Of a DNA stretch of 64,000 bases, positions 45,482 to 55,564 are shown piece by piece. The notes under the pieces were generated by a model that was not told the origin of the DNA, made no database searches, and worked only from the letters and a program-made list of their open reading frames with translations. The translations under genes were made by a program, and so were the position numbers. Source of the DNA: Pseudomonas fortuita (lineage in GTDB: Bacteria > Pseudomonadota > Gammaproteobacteria > Pseudomonadales > Pseudomonadaceae); NCBI RefSeq assembly GCF_026898135.2, contig NZ_CP114035.2, positions 6,055,501 to 6,119,500 on the forward strand. Direction: 5' to 3'. The stretch's first letter is position 1; each line of letters begins with the position of its first letter.

Positions 45482-46450
45482 TTAACCGCGTGGCGCGTAG
45501 GCAAACACATCCGCACGCATGCGATGTGCATCCATGCCGGCGTCGACCAGGGCGTCGAGGGTGGCGTAGATCATGTTCGGTGAGCCGCTCGCATAGACAT
45601 GCACGGTGTTGAGGTCGGCGATGTCCTCGCAGACCGCCTCATGCAACATGCCGCAGCGCCCCTCCCAACCGCACAGGTCACTGACGACCTGGTGCAGGAA
45701 CAGGTTGGGCAAGCGCTGCCATTCGTCCCAGTGCTCGATCTGGTAGAAGTCTTCGGGCCGGCGCACCCCCCAGTACAGGTGTACCGGGTGCTTGAAACCG
45801 TTGGCTCGGCAGTGCTCGAGCAGGCTGTGCATCTGGCCCATGCCGGTGCCGGCGGCAATCAAGACCAACGGGCCGTCGGGCAGCTCAGCCAGGTGGGTGT
45901 CGCCAAACGGCATTTCGATGCGCGCCAGCCCGTCACGCCTGAGCTGCTCGATCAGTTGCAATGCGCTGGGTTCCCGCGCCAGCACGTGCAGCTCCAGCTC
46001 ACGGCCGGCGTGAGGTGCTGAGGCCAGCGAGAACGCGGCAGGCTTGCCGCCCTCGCGCTCGATCATCAGGTACTGCCCGGCGTGGTAACGCAAGGGCTTG
46101 CCAGCAGGCGCACGCAGGCGCACCCGCCAGACATCGCCACCCACCTCGACGCATTCAGTGACGCTGCACGCCAGTTTGCGCACCGGCAGCTCGCCCAAGG
46201 CGAGCACACCATCCCAGAGCAACACACAGTCCTCCAGCGGCTCGGCAATACAGGTAAACAGCTCGCCATGGTCACGGACTTCGCCGCCCTGGCGTACCCG
46301 CCCTTCGACCAACAACGCGGCGCAGACATGGCAATTGCCATTGCGGCAGCTATTCGGGCAGTCATAGCCCAACCGCCGCGCTCCATCCAGGATCCGTTCC
46401 CCGGGTTCCAGCGCCAGCACCGCCCCGGACGGCTGCAACGTTACCTGCAT
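45482..46450 (-). CDS. 2Fe-2S ferredoxin-linked NAD(P)H flavin reductase, next to ubiD
   Basis: The product has 322 residues from the ATG at 46450, which shares one base with the ubiD stop (TGATG). The N-terminal 85 residues are a plant-type ferredoxin domain with Cys35, Cys40, Cys43 and Cys67 (SCRNGNCHVC). An FAD-binding domain follows (YHAGQYLMIE), then an NAD-binding domain (VLIAAGTGMGQMHSLLEHC). This order matches CDP-6-deoxy-glucoseen reductase-like proteins. E. coli has the plain reductase fre beside ubiD. Electron supply to ubiquinone synthesis or to UbiX/UbiD flavin chemistry is plausible but inferred. Confidence 0.88.
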   Translation of the reverse strand: MQVTLQPSGAVLALEPGERILDGARRLGYDCPNSCRNGNCHVCAALLVEGRVRQGGEVRDHGELFTCIAEPLEDCVLLWDGVLALGELPVRKLACSVTECVEVGGDVWRVRLRAPAGKPLRYHAGQYLMIEREGGKPAAFSLASAPHAGRELELHVLAREPSALQLIEQLRRDGLARIEMPFGDTHLAELPDGPLVLIAAGTGMGQMHSLLEHCRANGFKHPVHLYWGVRRPEDFYQIEHWDEWQRLPNLFLHQVVSDLCGWEGRCGMLHEAVCEDIADLNTVHVYASGSPNMIYATLDALVDAGMDAHRMRADVFAYAPRG

Positions 46451-47916
46451 CAATCTATTCCCAACTGATCCCACAGCTCATCGATACGGCGGGTGACGGC
46501 TTCATCCTTGACGATGACCCGTCCCCATTCGCGTGTAGTCTCGCCCGGCCACTTGTGCGTGGCATCCAGGCCCATCTTCGACCCCAGCCCCGATACCGGC
46601 GACGCGAAGTCCAGGTAGTCGATCGGCGTGTTGTCGATCATCACCGTATCACGCTTGGGGTCCATGCGCGTGGTGATGGCCCAGATCACATCGTTCCAGT
46701 CACGGGCGTTGATATCGTCATCGGTGACAATAACGAACTTGGTGTACATGAACTGTCGCAGGAACGACCATACACCCAGCATCACGCGCTTTGCGTGACC
46801 TGGGTACTGCTTCTTCATGGTCACCACCGCCATGCGGTACGAGCAGCCTTCAGGCGGCAGGTAGAAGTCGGTGATTTCCGGGAACTGCTTCTGCAAGATC
46901 GGCACGAACACTTCGTTCAGCGCCACACCGAGAATGGCAGGCTCATCAGGCGGGCGGCCGGTATAGGTGCTGTGGTAGATCGGCTTCTGCCGGTGGGTGA
47001 TGCGCTCGACGGTGAACACCGGGAAGCTGTCCACCTCGTTGTAGTAGCCCGTGTGGTCGCCGTACGGGCCTTCCGGTGCCATTTCGCCCGGGTGGATCAC
47101 CCCTTCCAGGATGATCTCGGCGGTGGCCGGTACTTGCAGGTTGCTGCCACGGCACTTGACCAGCTCGGTGCGGTTGCCGCGCAGCAGGCCGGCGAAGGCA
47201 TACTCGGAGAGGGTGTCCGGCACCGGGGTCACGGCACCCAGGATGGTCGCCGGGTCAGCCCCCAGGGCCACGGCAACCGGGAACGGCTGGCCGGGGTTTT
47301 TCTCGCACCACTCACGGTAATCGAGGGCACCACCACGGTGGCTGAGCCAGCGCATGATGACCTTGTTGCGGCCGATGACCTGCTGGCGGTAGATGCCCAG
47401 GTTCTGGCGGTCCTTGTTCGGGCCACGGGTAACGGTAAGGCCCCAGGTGATCAGCGGCGCCACGTCGCCTGGCCAGCAGTGCTGGATCGGCAGTGCGCCG
47501 AGGTCGACATCGTCACCCTCGACCACCACTTCCTGGCACACCGCGTCCTTGACCACTTTCGGCGCCATCGACACGACTTTCTTGAAGATCGGCAGCTTCG
47601 ACCAGGCGTCCTTCAGGCCCTTGGGGGGCTCGGGCTCCTTGAGGAAGGCCAGCAGCTTGCCGATTTCGCGCAGTTCATCGACCGACTCGGCGCCCATGCC
47701 CATGGCCACGCGCTCAGGGGTGCCGAACAGGTTGCCCAGCACCGGGATGTCGAAGCCGGTGGGCTTTTCGAACAGCAATGCCGGGCCCTTCGCACGCAGG
47801 GTGCGGTCGCAGACCTCGGTCATTTCCAGGACGGGGGAGATCGGAACCTGGATGCGCTTGAGCTCGCCGCGCTGTTCCAGGCCACGGATGAAGTCGCGCA
47901 AGTCGCGATACTGCAT
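46450..47916 (-). CDS. ubiD: 4-hydroxy-3-polyprenylbenzoate decarboxylase, UbiD
   Basis: The product has 488 residues from the ATG at 47916, which matches the family length; a longer start at 47988 has no support. It starts [20 protein letters not shown]. The prenylated-FMN enzyme signature residues fall in [19 protein letters not shown] and the segment [19 protein letters not shown]. It removes the ring carboxyl group in ubiquinone synthesis. It is coupled to the 2Fe-2S reductase gene downstream. Confidence 0.95.
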   Translation of the reverse strand: MQYRDLRDFIRGLEQRGELKRIQVPISPVLEMTEVCDRTLRAKGPALLFEKPTGFDIPVLGNLFGTPERVAMGMGAESVDELREIGKLLAFLKEPEPPKGLKDAWSKLPIFKKVVSMAPKVVKDAVCQEVVVEGDDVDLGALPIQHCWPGDVAPLITWGLTVTRGPNKDRQNLGIYRQQVIGRNKVIMRWLSHRGGALDYREWCEKNPGQPFPVAVALGADPATILGAVTPVPDTLSEYAFAGLLRGNRTELVKCRGSNLQVPATAEIILEGVIHPGEMAPEGPYGDHTGYYNEVDSFPVFTVERITHRQKPIYHSTYTGRPPDEPAILGVALNEVFVPILQKQFPEITDFYLPPEGCSYRMAVVTMKKQYPGHAKRVMLGVWSFLRQFMYTKFVIVTDDDINARDWNDVIWAITTRMDPKRDTVMIDNTPIDYLDFASPVSGLGSKMGLDATHKWPGETTREWGRVIVKDEAVTRRIDELWDQLGID

Positions 47917-48039
47917 GCAAAAGCCTCGTGTTGGCCGTATCGGTCGGGGTGCAGAGTGTAGCGCCGTTCGGGCATTGTTTGGGGGCAAAAATGCATTGGT
48001 GGCCGCTTCACGCCTTGGTCGGGACGCTTACCTTGCGCC

Positions 48040-48354
48040 TCACCGATTATGCGATACAACCTTTGACAACCCGATTCCAAGGGCCTGCAGCACCTTCAAT
48101 ACAGTCGATAATCTTGGGTCCCCATCAGCAGCCAAGGCTCGATAGAGGTTTGGACGCGCAAGCCCCGTGGCCTGGGACAGATTACCCATCCCACCACGCG
48201 CTTCCGCTACGCGTCGAACCGCCGTCAGAAAACCTGCGGCGCCAACAGGCTCATCTATTTCTTCAAGCGCAACGGCAAGATAATCGATGGCGAAAGACTC
48301 ATCCTTGCGGAGCATTTCGAGAACACTTTCTTCATGCGAGCGTGTGCCGGTCAT
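48040..48354 (-). CDS. Putative addiction-module antitoxin, HigA-like with helix-turn-helix
   Basis: The product has 104 residues from the ATG at 48354. That ATG overlaps the terminal stop of the toxin frame as ATGA, which favours it over an in-frame start at 48378. The C-terminal half holds a helix-turn-helix (MGNLSQATGLARPNLYRAL, about residues 55-73). It belongs to the 'addiction module antidote protein' family (TIGR02684), in which the N-terminal part neutralises a RelE-type toxin. The frame is intact although the partner toxin is interrupted, so it may now act only as a DNA-binding protein. Confidence 0.85.
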   Translation of the reverse strand: MTGTRSHEESVLEMLRKDESFAIDYLAVALEEIDEPVGAAGFLTAVRRVAEARGGMGNLSQATGLARPNLYRALAADGDPRLSTVLKVLQALGIGLSKVVSHNR

Positions 48355-48671
48355 AGCGCTACCTTGTGCCTCTGCCACAGAGATCTGGCTTGATCAATAT
48401 CCGCCTGCTGCCGGTCTTTCGTGCCACCTCCGAGCAGGAAAATGATCTTCCGCCCGGAGATGGCGTAATAGACGCGCTAGCCTGGCCCGAAGTCCAGTTT
48501 CATCTCGAACACGCCATCACCCACTGGCTCGGTCACGCCAAAATGGCCCTGCGCCGCCCGGTCGACCCTTGTAGTGATTCGCGCCTTCACCCTTGTGTCA
48601 CGAATGGTGTTCAGCCATGCCTGGTAAACATCCACATCATTAGCGGATAGAACGTGATGAACTGCGTACAT
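48351..48671 (-). pseudogene. RelE/HigB-type toxin gene interrupted by an in-frame amber codon
   Basis: Read from the ATG at 48671 the frame encodes MYAVHHVLSANDVDVYQAWL onward, then the toxin core ARITTRVDRAAQGHFGVTEP and EMKLDFGPG. A TAG at 48477-48479 is codon 65. The same frame then continues RVYYAISGRKIIFLLGGGTK to a TGA that overlaps the antitoxin ATG. In homologues the residue at the stop is an aromatic in the string GPGYRVYYA, so a single Tyr-to-amber change explains it. AAGG lies about eight bases before the start. The truncated 64-residue product would lack the catalytic C-terminal half. Confidence 0.8.
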
Positions 48672-48842
48672 CCAAGTGTACCTTATAAGAGACATCCATG
48701 TGACGATTCATCAACCAGCCCGGCTTCGCTGGTCTTCGGGAGGCAGGAGGCAAATGCCTGGATCAGGCAGGCCCCCACGCCACAAGCAGCATGTTGGCCT
48801 TCGTTCGGCGTGCTGGCGAACGGTCTTTTATGACAAACAGCA

Positions 48843-48866
48843 AAAAGCCGGGTTTCCCCGGCTTTT
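48843..48866 (-). terminator. Intrinsic terminator after rho
   Basis: AAAAGCCGGG at 48843-48852 pairs with CCCGGCTTTT at 48857-48866 with a four-base loop. On minus it is followed by T residues (CTTTTTGC). It begins 18 bases past the rho stop. Confidence 0.9.
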
Positions 48867-48884
48867 GCGTGATGCCTGCGAAGC

Positions 48885-50144
<1,260 letters not shown>

Positions 50145-50345
50145 AAGGGGAGTGACGTAATCATGTAAGAAGGGAGAATTAAGCTTCTGGCTTAATGAGG
50201 CCGCGCCGCTAGATGGCGACAGGATCGCGTACTGATTCGAATTAGGGATGCTTCGGCGACGGCATGTAGAGGGCACTGAAAAAGCAGTGCGAGGCCGAAT
50301 GTAACACTTGCTTTTTTCTGCGTCTAGTGCTCTGAAAAAGAAAAA

Positions 50346-50361
50346 CCCCGCAATTGCGGGG
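50346..50361 (-). terminator. Intrinsic terminator after trxA
   Basis: CCCCGC at 50346-50351 pairs with GCGGGG at 50356-50361 around AATT, flanked by A5 on the left and CTTTTT on the right. On minus it is followed by a T run (GGTTTTTC). It lies ten bases past the trxA stop and separates trxA from rho. Confidence 0.9.
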
Positions 50362-50371
50362 CTTTTTCACA

Positions 50372-50701
50372 TCACAGGTGAGCGTCGAGGAACGCGGCCA
50401 GCTGCGACTTGGACAGAGCGCCCACCTTGGTGGCTTCGACGTTGCCGTTCTTGAACAGCATCAGCGTCGGGATACCACGCACGCCGTGCTTGGCCGGGGT
50501 TTCCTGGTTTTCGTCGATGTTCAGCTTGGCGACGGTCAGCTTGCCATCGTAGGTGGTAGCGATGTCGTCCAGGACTGGCGCGATCATCTTGCATGGGCCG
50601 CACCATTCAGCCCAGTAGTCGACCAGCACCGGGCCTTGGGCTTTCAGGACTTCGGCCTCGAAGGTGGCGTCGGTGACATGTTTGATCAGATCGCTGCTCA
50701 T
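50372..50701 (-). CDS. trxA: Thioredoxin 1
   Basis: The product has 109 residues from the ATG at 50701. The redox motif is WCGPC at residues 33-37, with [17 protein letters not shown] around it and the cis-proline in RGIPTLMLF. It reduces protein disulfides in the cytoplasm. It is upstream of rho on the same strand, a conserved order, but is separated by a strong terminator. A longer in-frame start at 50743 lies in the promoter region. Confidence 0.97.
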   Translation of the reverse strand: MSSDLIKHVTDATFEAEVLKAQGPVLVDYWAEWCGPCKMIAPVLDDIATTYDGKLTVAKLNIDENQETPAKHGVRGIPTLMLFKNGNVEATKVGALSKSQLAAFLDAHL

Positions 50702-50819
50702 GGATATCTCCAGGGTCGTAAGCAAAAAAACGTTGCCCATCATAGCCGCACCCGCCGCCTACAGGAAGCCGCGGACGATTGAGTGTAACTATAGTTGTGC
50801 AAGACGCCGCGAATCGAAA

Positions 50820-50838
50820 CTGTCATACAGCCGTCATA
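50820..50838 (+). promoter_or_regulatory. PhoB-box-like direct repeat upstream of ppx
   Basis: CTGTCATACAGCCGTCATAG holds two heptamers, CTGTCAT and CCGTCAT, 11 bp apart, which is the spacing and near-consensus sequence of a PHO box. It lies about 120 bp upstream of the ppx start. PhoB activates polyphosphate genes under phosphate starvation in related bacteria. No other transcription unit on plus lies between the site and ppx. Confidence 0.65.
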
Positions 50839-50955
50839 GAATCGAATGGCACATTGCCTTGCATCAAGGCCAGCACATCGGCTGCGTGTCACGCGTTGGC
50901 GACAGCCTGCTATCGTGGCACGATTGCCGGGTTAACGACCGAGAACAACCAGATC

Positions 50956-52458
50956 ATGCCGCATACCATCGCGAAGAACCTGTCCCTGATCGCCGCCATC
51001 GACCTTGGCTCCAACAGTTTTCACATGGTCGTGGCCAAGGCCCACCATACAGAAATCCGCATTCTCGAGCGGCTCGGCGAGAAGGTTCAGCTTGCCGCCG
51101 GCATCGACGAAGAGCGCAAGCTCAGTGAAGAGGCAATGGAACGAGGCCTGGATTGCCTCAAGCGCTTTTCCCAGCTGATCAACGGCATGCCGGCAGGCTC
51201 CGTGCGTATCGTCGGTACCAACGCCTTGCGCGAAGCGCGCAACCGTAACGAGTTCATCCAGCGCGCCGAAGCCATCCTCGGCCACCCGGTGGAGGTCATC
51301 TCCGGCCGTGAAGAGGCGCGCCTCATTTACCTGGGCGTGTCGCACACCCTGGCCGACACACCCGGCAAGCGCCTGGTGGCGGACATCGGCGGCGGCAGTA
51401 CCGAGTTCATCATCGGCCAGCGCTTCGAGCCGCTGCTGCGCGAAAGCCTGCAAATGGGCTGCGTCAGCTTCACCCAGCGCTACTTCCGTGACGGCAAGAT
51501 TACCCCGGCCCGCTACGCCCAGGCCTACACCGCCGCGCGCCTGGAACTGATGAGCATCGAGCATGCCCTGCATCGCCTGACCTGGGACGAGGCCATTGGC
51601 TCGTCCGGCACCATCCGCGCCATCGGCGCCGCCATCAAGGCCGGCGGCTTGGGCAATGGCGAGGTCAACGCCGAGGGCCTGGCCTGGGTCAAGCGCAAGC
51701 TGTTCAAGCTGGGCGAAGTCGACAAGATCGACTTCGACGGCATCAAGCCGGACCGGCGCACCATCTTCCCGGCGGGCATGGCCATTCTCGAAGCGATCTT
51801 CGACGCGCTGGAACTGCAGCGCATGGACCACTGTGACGGCGCCCTGCGTGAAGGCGTGCTGTTCGACCTGCTTGGCCGCCACCACCACGAAGACGTACGT
51901 GAGCGCACCCTCAATTCGCTGATGGAGCGTTACCACGTGGACCAGGGCCAGGCTGCACGCGTGGAACGCAAGGCACTGCATGCCTTCGACCAAGTGGCCG
52001 ACGCCTGGGAGCTGAAAGATGGAAACTGGCGCGATCTGCTGGGTTGGGCGGCGAAAGTGCACGAAGTCGGCCTCGATATCGCCCATTACCACTACCACAA
52101 GCACGGCGCCTACCTGATCGAGCACTCCGACCTGTCGGGCTTCTCTCGCGAAGACCAGCAGATGATGGCCCTGCTGGTGCGCGGCCATCGCCGCAACATC
52201 CCCAAGGACAAGTTCGCCGAGCTGGGTGAAGAGGGTATCAAGCTGCTGCGCCTGTGCGTGCTGCTGCGCTTCGCCATTCTGTTCCACCATATCCGGGGCA
52301 ACCAGCAGATGCCGAAGGTGGTACTGAACGGTGGGGACAACAGCCTGGATGTCGCCTTCCCTGAGGGCTGGCTGGAGCAGAACCAGCTGACCCAGGCCGA
52401 CTTCGCCAACGAGGCGGAGTGGCTGGCCCGGGTCGGCTTCGTCCTCAGCGTACGTTGA
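50956..52458 (+). CDS. ppx: Exopolyphosphatase (GppA/Ppx family)
   Basis: The product has 500 residues from the ATG at 50956; an earlier start at 50779 includes the PHO box. It has the actin-like ATPase fold: the phosphate-1 loop [14 protein letters not shown] near residues 14-27, [11 protein letters not shown], the phosphate-2 loop [14 protein letters not shown] (about 145-158), and [10 protein letters not shown]. The C-terminal HD-like domain follows. It releases phosphate from the ends of polyphosphate. It converges with ppk and overlaps its end by 14 bp, unlike the ppk-ppx operon of E. coli. Confidence 0.95.
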   Translation: MPHTIAKNLSLIAAIDLGSNSFHMVVAKAHHTEIRILERLGEKVQLAAGIDEERKLSEEAMERGLDCLKRFSQLINGMPAGSVRIVGTNALREARNRNEFIQRAEAILGHPVEVISGREEARLIYLGVSHTLADTPGKRLVADIGGGSTEFIIGQRFEPLLRESLQMGCVSFTQRYFRDGKITPARYAQAYTAARLELMSIEHALHRLTWDEAIGSSGTIRAIGAAIKAGGLGNGEVNAEGLAWVKRKLFKLGEVDKIDFDGIKPDRRTIFPAGMAILEAIFDALELQRMDHCDGALREGVLFDLLGRHHHEDVRERTLNSLMERYHVDQGQAARVERKALHAFDQVADAWELKDGNWRDLLGWAAKVHEVGLDIAHYHYHKHGAYLIEHSDLSGFSREDQQMMALLVRGHRRNIPKDKFAELGEEGIKLLRLCVLLRFAILFHHIRGNQQMPKVVLNGGDNSLDVAFPEGWLEQNQLTQADFANEAEWLARVGFVLSVR

Positions 52459-54706
52459 GGACCGGGTTGCTCAGGCGCTCCAGCAGGGTCGCCTGGGCAC
52501 TGCGCGGGTTCTGGTTGCCGGTAGGGGTGCTGCGCACGTAGCGCCCGTCTGGCTGCAAGGTCCAGGCGTGGGTGTTGTCGGTCAGGTAGCTTTCCAGCTC
52601 CTTCTTCACCCGCAGCAACAACTTCTTGCCTTCCACCGGGAAGCAGGTCTCGACGCGCTTGTCGAGGTTGCGCTCCATCCAGTCGGCACTGGACAGATAA
52701 ATCTGCTCCTCGCCGCCGTTGAGGAAGTAGAACACCCGCGTGTGCTCAAGGAAGCGGCCAATGATCGAGCGCACCTGGATATTGTGTGAAACCCCCGGAA
52801 TACCTGGGCGCAGGCAGCACATGCCACGCACCACCAGGTCGATTTTCACACCCGATTGGCTGGCCTTGTACAGCGCCTTGATGACCTTGGCGTCGGTCAG
52901 CGAGTTGAACTTGGCAATGATGTGCGCCGGCTTGCCTTCGAGGGCGAACTGGGTTTCCCGCGCGATCATGTCGAGCATGCCCTTCTTCAGGGTGAACGGC
53001 GCGTGCAGCAGCTTTTTCATGCGCAGCGTCTTGCCCATCCCGATCAGCTGGCTGAACAGCTTGCCCACGTCCTCGGTAAGAGCGTCGTCAGAGGTCAGCA
53101 GGCTGTAGTCGGTGTACAGGCGGGCGTTGCCGGCGTGGTAGTTGCCAGTGCCCAGGTGGGCATAACGCACGATTTCGCCCTGCTCGCGGCGCAGGATCAA
53201 CATCATCTTGGCGTGGGTCTTGAAGCCGACCACGCCGTAGATCACCACCGCACCGGCCGCTTGCAGGCGGCTGGCCATCTGCAGGTTGGACTCTTCGTCG
53301 AAGCGCGCGCGCAATTCGATCACCGCAGTGACCTCCTTGCCGTTACGCGCCGCGTCCACCAGGGCATCGACAATTTCCGAGTTGGCCCCGGAACGGTACA
53401 ACGTCTGGCGCACGGCAAGCACATGCGGGTCCTTGGCGGCCTGGCGCAGCAGGTCGACCACCGGGGTGAAGGACTCGAACGGGTGCATCAGCAGGATGTC
53501 CTGCTTGCTGATCACGCTGAAAATGTTGTCGGCGTTCACCAGCAGCTTGGGGATCGCCGGGGTGAACGGCGTGTACTGAAGCTCCGGGTGGCTGTCCAGG
53601 CCGGTAATGCTGAACAGGCGGGTAAGGTTGACCGGGCCATTGACCTGGTACAGCTCGCTTTCGCTGAGGCTGAACTGTTTGAGCAGGTAGTCCGACAGGT
53701 GTTTCGGGCAGGTGTCGGCTACCTCCAGGCGTACGGCATCGCCGTAACGGCGCGAGAACAGCTCGCCGCGCAGGGCGCGGGCCAGGTCGTCGACTTCTTC
53801 GGAGTCCAGCGCCAGGTCAGCGTTACGGGTCAGGCGGAACTGGTAGCAGCCCTTGACCTTCATGCCCTGGAACAGGTCGTCGGCGTGCGCGTGAATCATT
53901 GACGACAGGAACACGTAGTTGGCACCCGGGCCGCCCACTTCTTCAGGCACCCGAATGACCCGCGGCAGCAGGCGTGGAGCCGGGATGATCGCCAAGCCCG
54001 AGTCGCGGCCGAAGGCATCGACCCCCTCCAGCTCGACGATGAAGTTGAGGCTCTTGTTCACCAGCAGCGGGAACGGGTGGGTCGGGTCCAGGCCGATCGG
54101 GGTGATGATCGGGGCGATTTCGTCGCGGAAATAGCGGCGCACCCAGGTCTTGAGTTTAGGCGTCCAGTAACGGCGGCGAATAAAGCGGATGTGGTGCTTT
54201 TCCAGCTCCGGCAGCAGCACGTCGTTGAGGATCGCGTACTGGCGCTCTACCTCGAAGTGCACCAGCTCGCTGATGCGCGCCAACGCCTGGTGCGGCTGCA
54301 GGCCGTCGGCACCGGCCTGTTCACGGGCGAAATTGATCTGCTTCTTCAGGCCGGCGACGCGGATCTCGAAGAACTCGTCGAGGTTGCTGGAGAAAATCAA
54401 CAGGAACTTGAGGCGTTCGAGCAGTGGGTAGCTCTCGTCCAGGGCTTGTTCCAGCACCCGGATGTTGAACTGCAGCTGCGAGAGTTCACGATGAATGTAC
54501 AGGCTGCTGTCGTCCAGACCGGGGACGGCAATTGCCGGGGCCGGCACGGGCGCGGCTACCGCAGCCACAGGCTCGGCCACCTGCTCCTCTACGGGCTCGG
54601 GCTCGGGCTCGGCCGCCGGCGGCAGGTCTGGCGGGGTCTGCACCATCTCTTCTGGGAGCTCCTGGGCATCCTTCATCGCGACAGGGGTGAGCACTTCATT
54701 ATTCAT
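52445..54706 (-). CDS. ppk: Polyphosphate kinase 1
   Basis: The product has 753 residues. Residues 1-60 form an extension rich in Pro, Glu and Ala ([20 protein letters not shown]), absent from the shorter E. coli enzyme. The four-domain core follows, starting [20 protein letters not shown]. The phosphorylated histidine is in [11 protein letters not shown] near residue 499, and a second conserved His is in [13 protein letters not shown] near residue 654. It makes polyphosphate from ATP at the membrane. AGGAA precedes the ATG. A PHO-box-like repeat stands about 60 bp upstream. Confidence 0.95.
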   Translation of the reverse strand: MNNEVLTPVAMKDAQELPEEMVQTPPDLPPAAEPEPEPVEEQVAEPVAAVAAPVPAPAIAVPGLDDSSLYIHRELSQLQFNIRVLEQALDESYPLLERLKFLLIFSSNLDEFFEIRVAGLKKQINFAREQAGADGLQPHQALARISELVHFEVERQYAILNDVLLPELEKHHIRFIRRRYWTPKLKTWVRRYFRDEIAPIITPIGLDPTHPFPLLVNKSLNFIVELEGVDAFGRDSGLAIIPAPRLLPRVIRVPEEVGGPGANYVFLSSMIHAHADDLFQGMKVKGCYQFRLTRNADLALDSEEVDDLARALRGELFSRRYGDAVRLEVADTCPKHLSDYLLKQFSLSESELYQVNGPVNLTRLFSITGLDSHPELQYTPFTPAIPKLLVNADNIFSVISKQDILLMHPFESFTPVVDLLRQAAKDPHVLAVRQTLYRSGANSEIVDALVDAARNGKEVTAVIELRARFDEESNLQMASRLQAAGAVVIYGVVGFKTHAKMMLILRREQGEIVRYAHLGTGNYHAGNARLYTDYSLLTSDDALTEDVGKLFSQLIGMGKTLRMKKLLHAPFTLKKGMLDMIARETQFALEGKPAHIIAKFNSLTDAKVIKALYKASQSGVKIDLVVRGMCCLRPGIPGVSHNIQVRSIIGRFLEHTRVFYFLNGGEEQIYLSSADWMERNLDKRVETCFPVEGKKLLLRVKKELESYLTDNTHAWTLQPDGRYVRSTPTGNQNPRSAQATLLERLSNPVLNVR

Positions 54707-54764
54707 CTGGCGTTCCTGAGGACGTTAACGCCCTATCATCAATTGAGCGGCAAGATAAGCGCCC

Positions 54765-54785
54765 ATTATGACGCCTGTGTGACAC
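54765..54785 (-). promoter_or_regulatory. PhoB-box-like direct repeat upstream of ppk
   Basis: Read on minus, GTGTCACACAGGCGTCATAA has heptamers GTGTCAC and GCGTCAT at 11-bp spacing, joined by ACAG just as in the ppx site. It lies about 60 bp upstream of the ppk start, and a TTATCTT sequence ten bases on could be the -10. Confidence 0.55.
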
Positions 54786-54919
54786 ACCAGGGCAAGCCAT
54801 GGCGCGTGGGCTCTGGCATTGTCTGTGTAGGAATTGTTCACGTCGAGACACATTTGGACACTTTCACGAATGCGCGCGAAGGGGTAGGCTGCGCGTTCAT
54901 TTCGCCAGCACCTCAGAAA

Positions 54920-55564
54920 ATGCTTCAACAATTCCTGCAGGATTTCGGCTATTTTGCCCTTTTTCTAGGCACCTTCTTCGAAGGCGAGACCATCTTGGTG
55001 CTTGCGGGTTTCCTTGCATTCCGTGGGTACATGGACATCAAGCTGGTGTGCCTGGTGGCGTTCCTGGGCAGCTATGCCGGCGATCAGCTGTGGTACTTCA
55101 TGGGCCGTCGCCATGGGCGCAGGATCCTGGCACGCAAACCGCGCTGGGAAGCCATGGGTGCCCGGGCGCTGGACCACATCCGCCGTCACCCCGACATCTG
55201 GGTGCTGAGCTTCCGCTTCGTTTATGGCCTGCGCACGGTCATGCCGGTGGCCATTGGCCTGTCGGGCTACCCGCCGCGCCGCTACCTGCTGCTCAATGGT
55301 ATTGGCGCGGCCGTCTGGGCAATTGCCTTGGGCGCGGCCGCGTACCACTTCGGTGCCATCCTCGAAGGCCTGCTGGGCAACGTGAAGCGTTACGAGCTAT
55401 GGGTGCTCGGTGGCCTGCTGGGTCTGGGTGCCTTGTTGTGGTTGCGCCGGCGCTTCCGCGCTTTGCGCGCGGAGCGCAAGGCGGCAGACCAGGCCCAGGC
55501 CCCAGAGGCTGAAAAGGCTGTAGACCACGAGCAACCACCAGAGCAGCGGCGCGACCACCGCTAG
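54920..55564 (+). CDS. DedA family inner-membrane protein
   Basis: The product has 214 residues from the ATG at 54920. It has the DedA/SNARE-associated domain with FFEGETILVLAGFLA (conserved acidic and Gly residues), GDQLWYFMGRRHGRR, and RFVYGLRTVMPVAIGLSGY. Members move undecaprenyl phosphate or phospholipids across the membrane. Only a weak ribosome site is seen. The last 56 codons overlap the convergent hydroxylase gene. The C-terminal tail (RAERKAADQAQAPEAEKAVD) is low in complexity. Confidence 0.9.
   Translation: MLQQFLQDFGYFALFLGTFFEGETILVLAGFLAFRGYMDIKLVCLVAFLGSYAGDQLWYFMGRRHGRRILARKPRWEAMGARALDHIRRHPDIWVLSFRFVYGLRTVMPVAIGLSGYPPRRYLLLNGIGAAVWAIALGAAAYHFGAILEGLLGNVKRYELWVLGGLLGLGALLWLRRRFRALRAERKAADQAQAPEAEKAVDHEQPPEQRRDHR

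Noticed and set aside
48672..48842. Possible small RNA or gene before the rho terminator
   Set aside because: No frame, promoter or structure beyond the rho terminator could be supported.
54077..54919. Extended start for the DedA gene antisense to ppk
   Set aside because: The frame opposite ppk is open only because of GC-rich third positions; ppk motifs prove the other strand.
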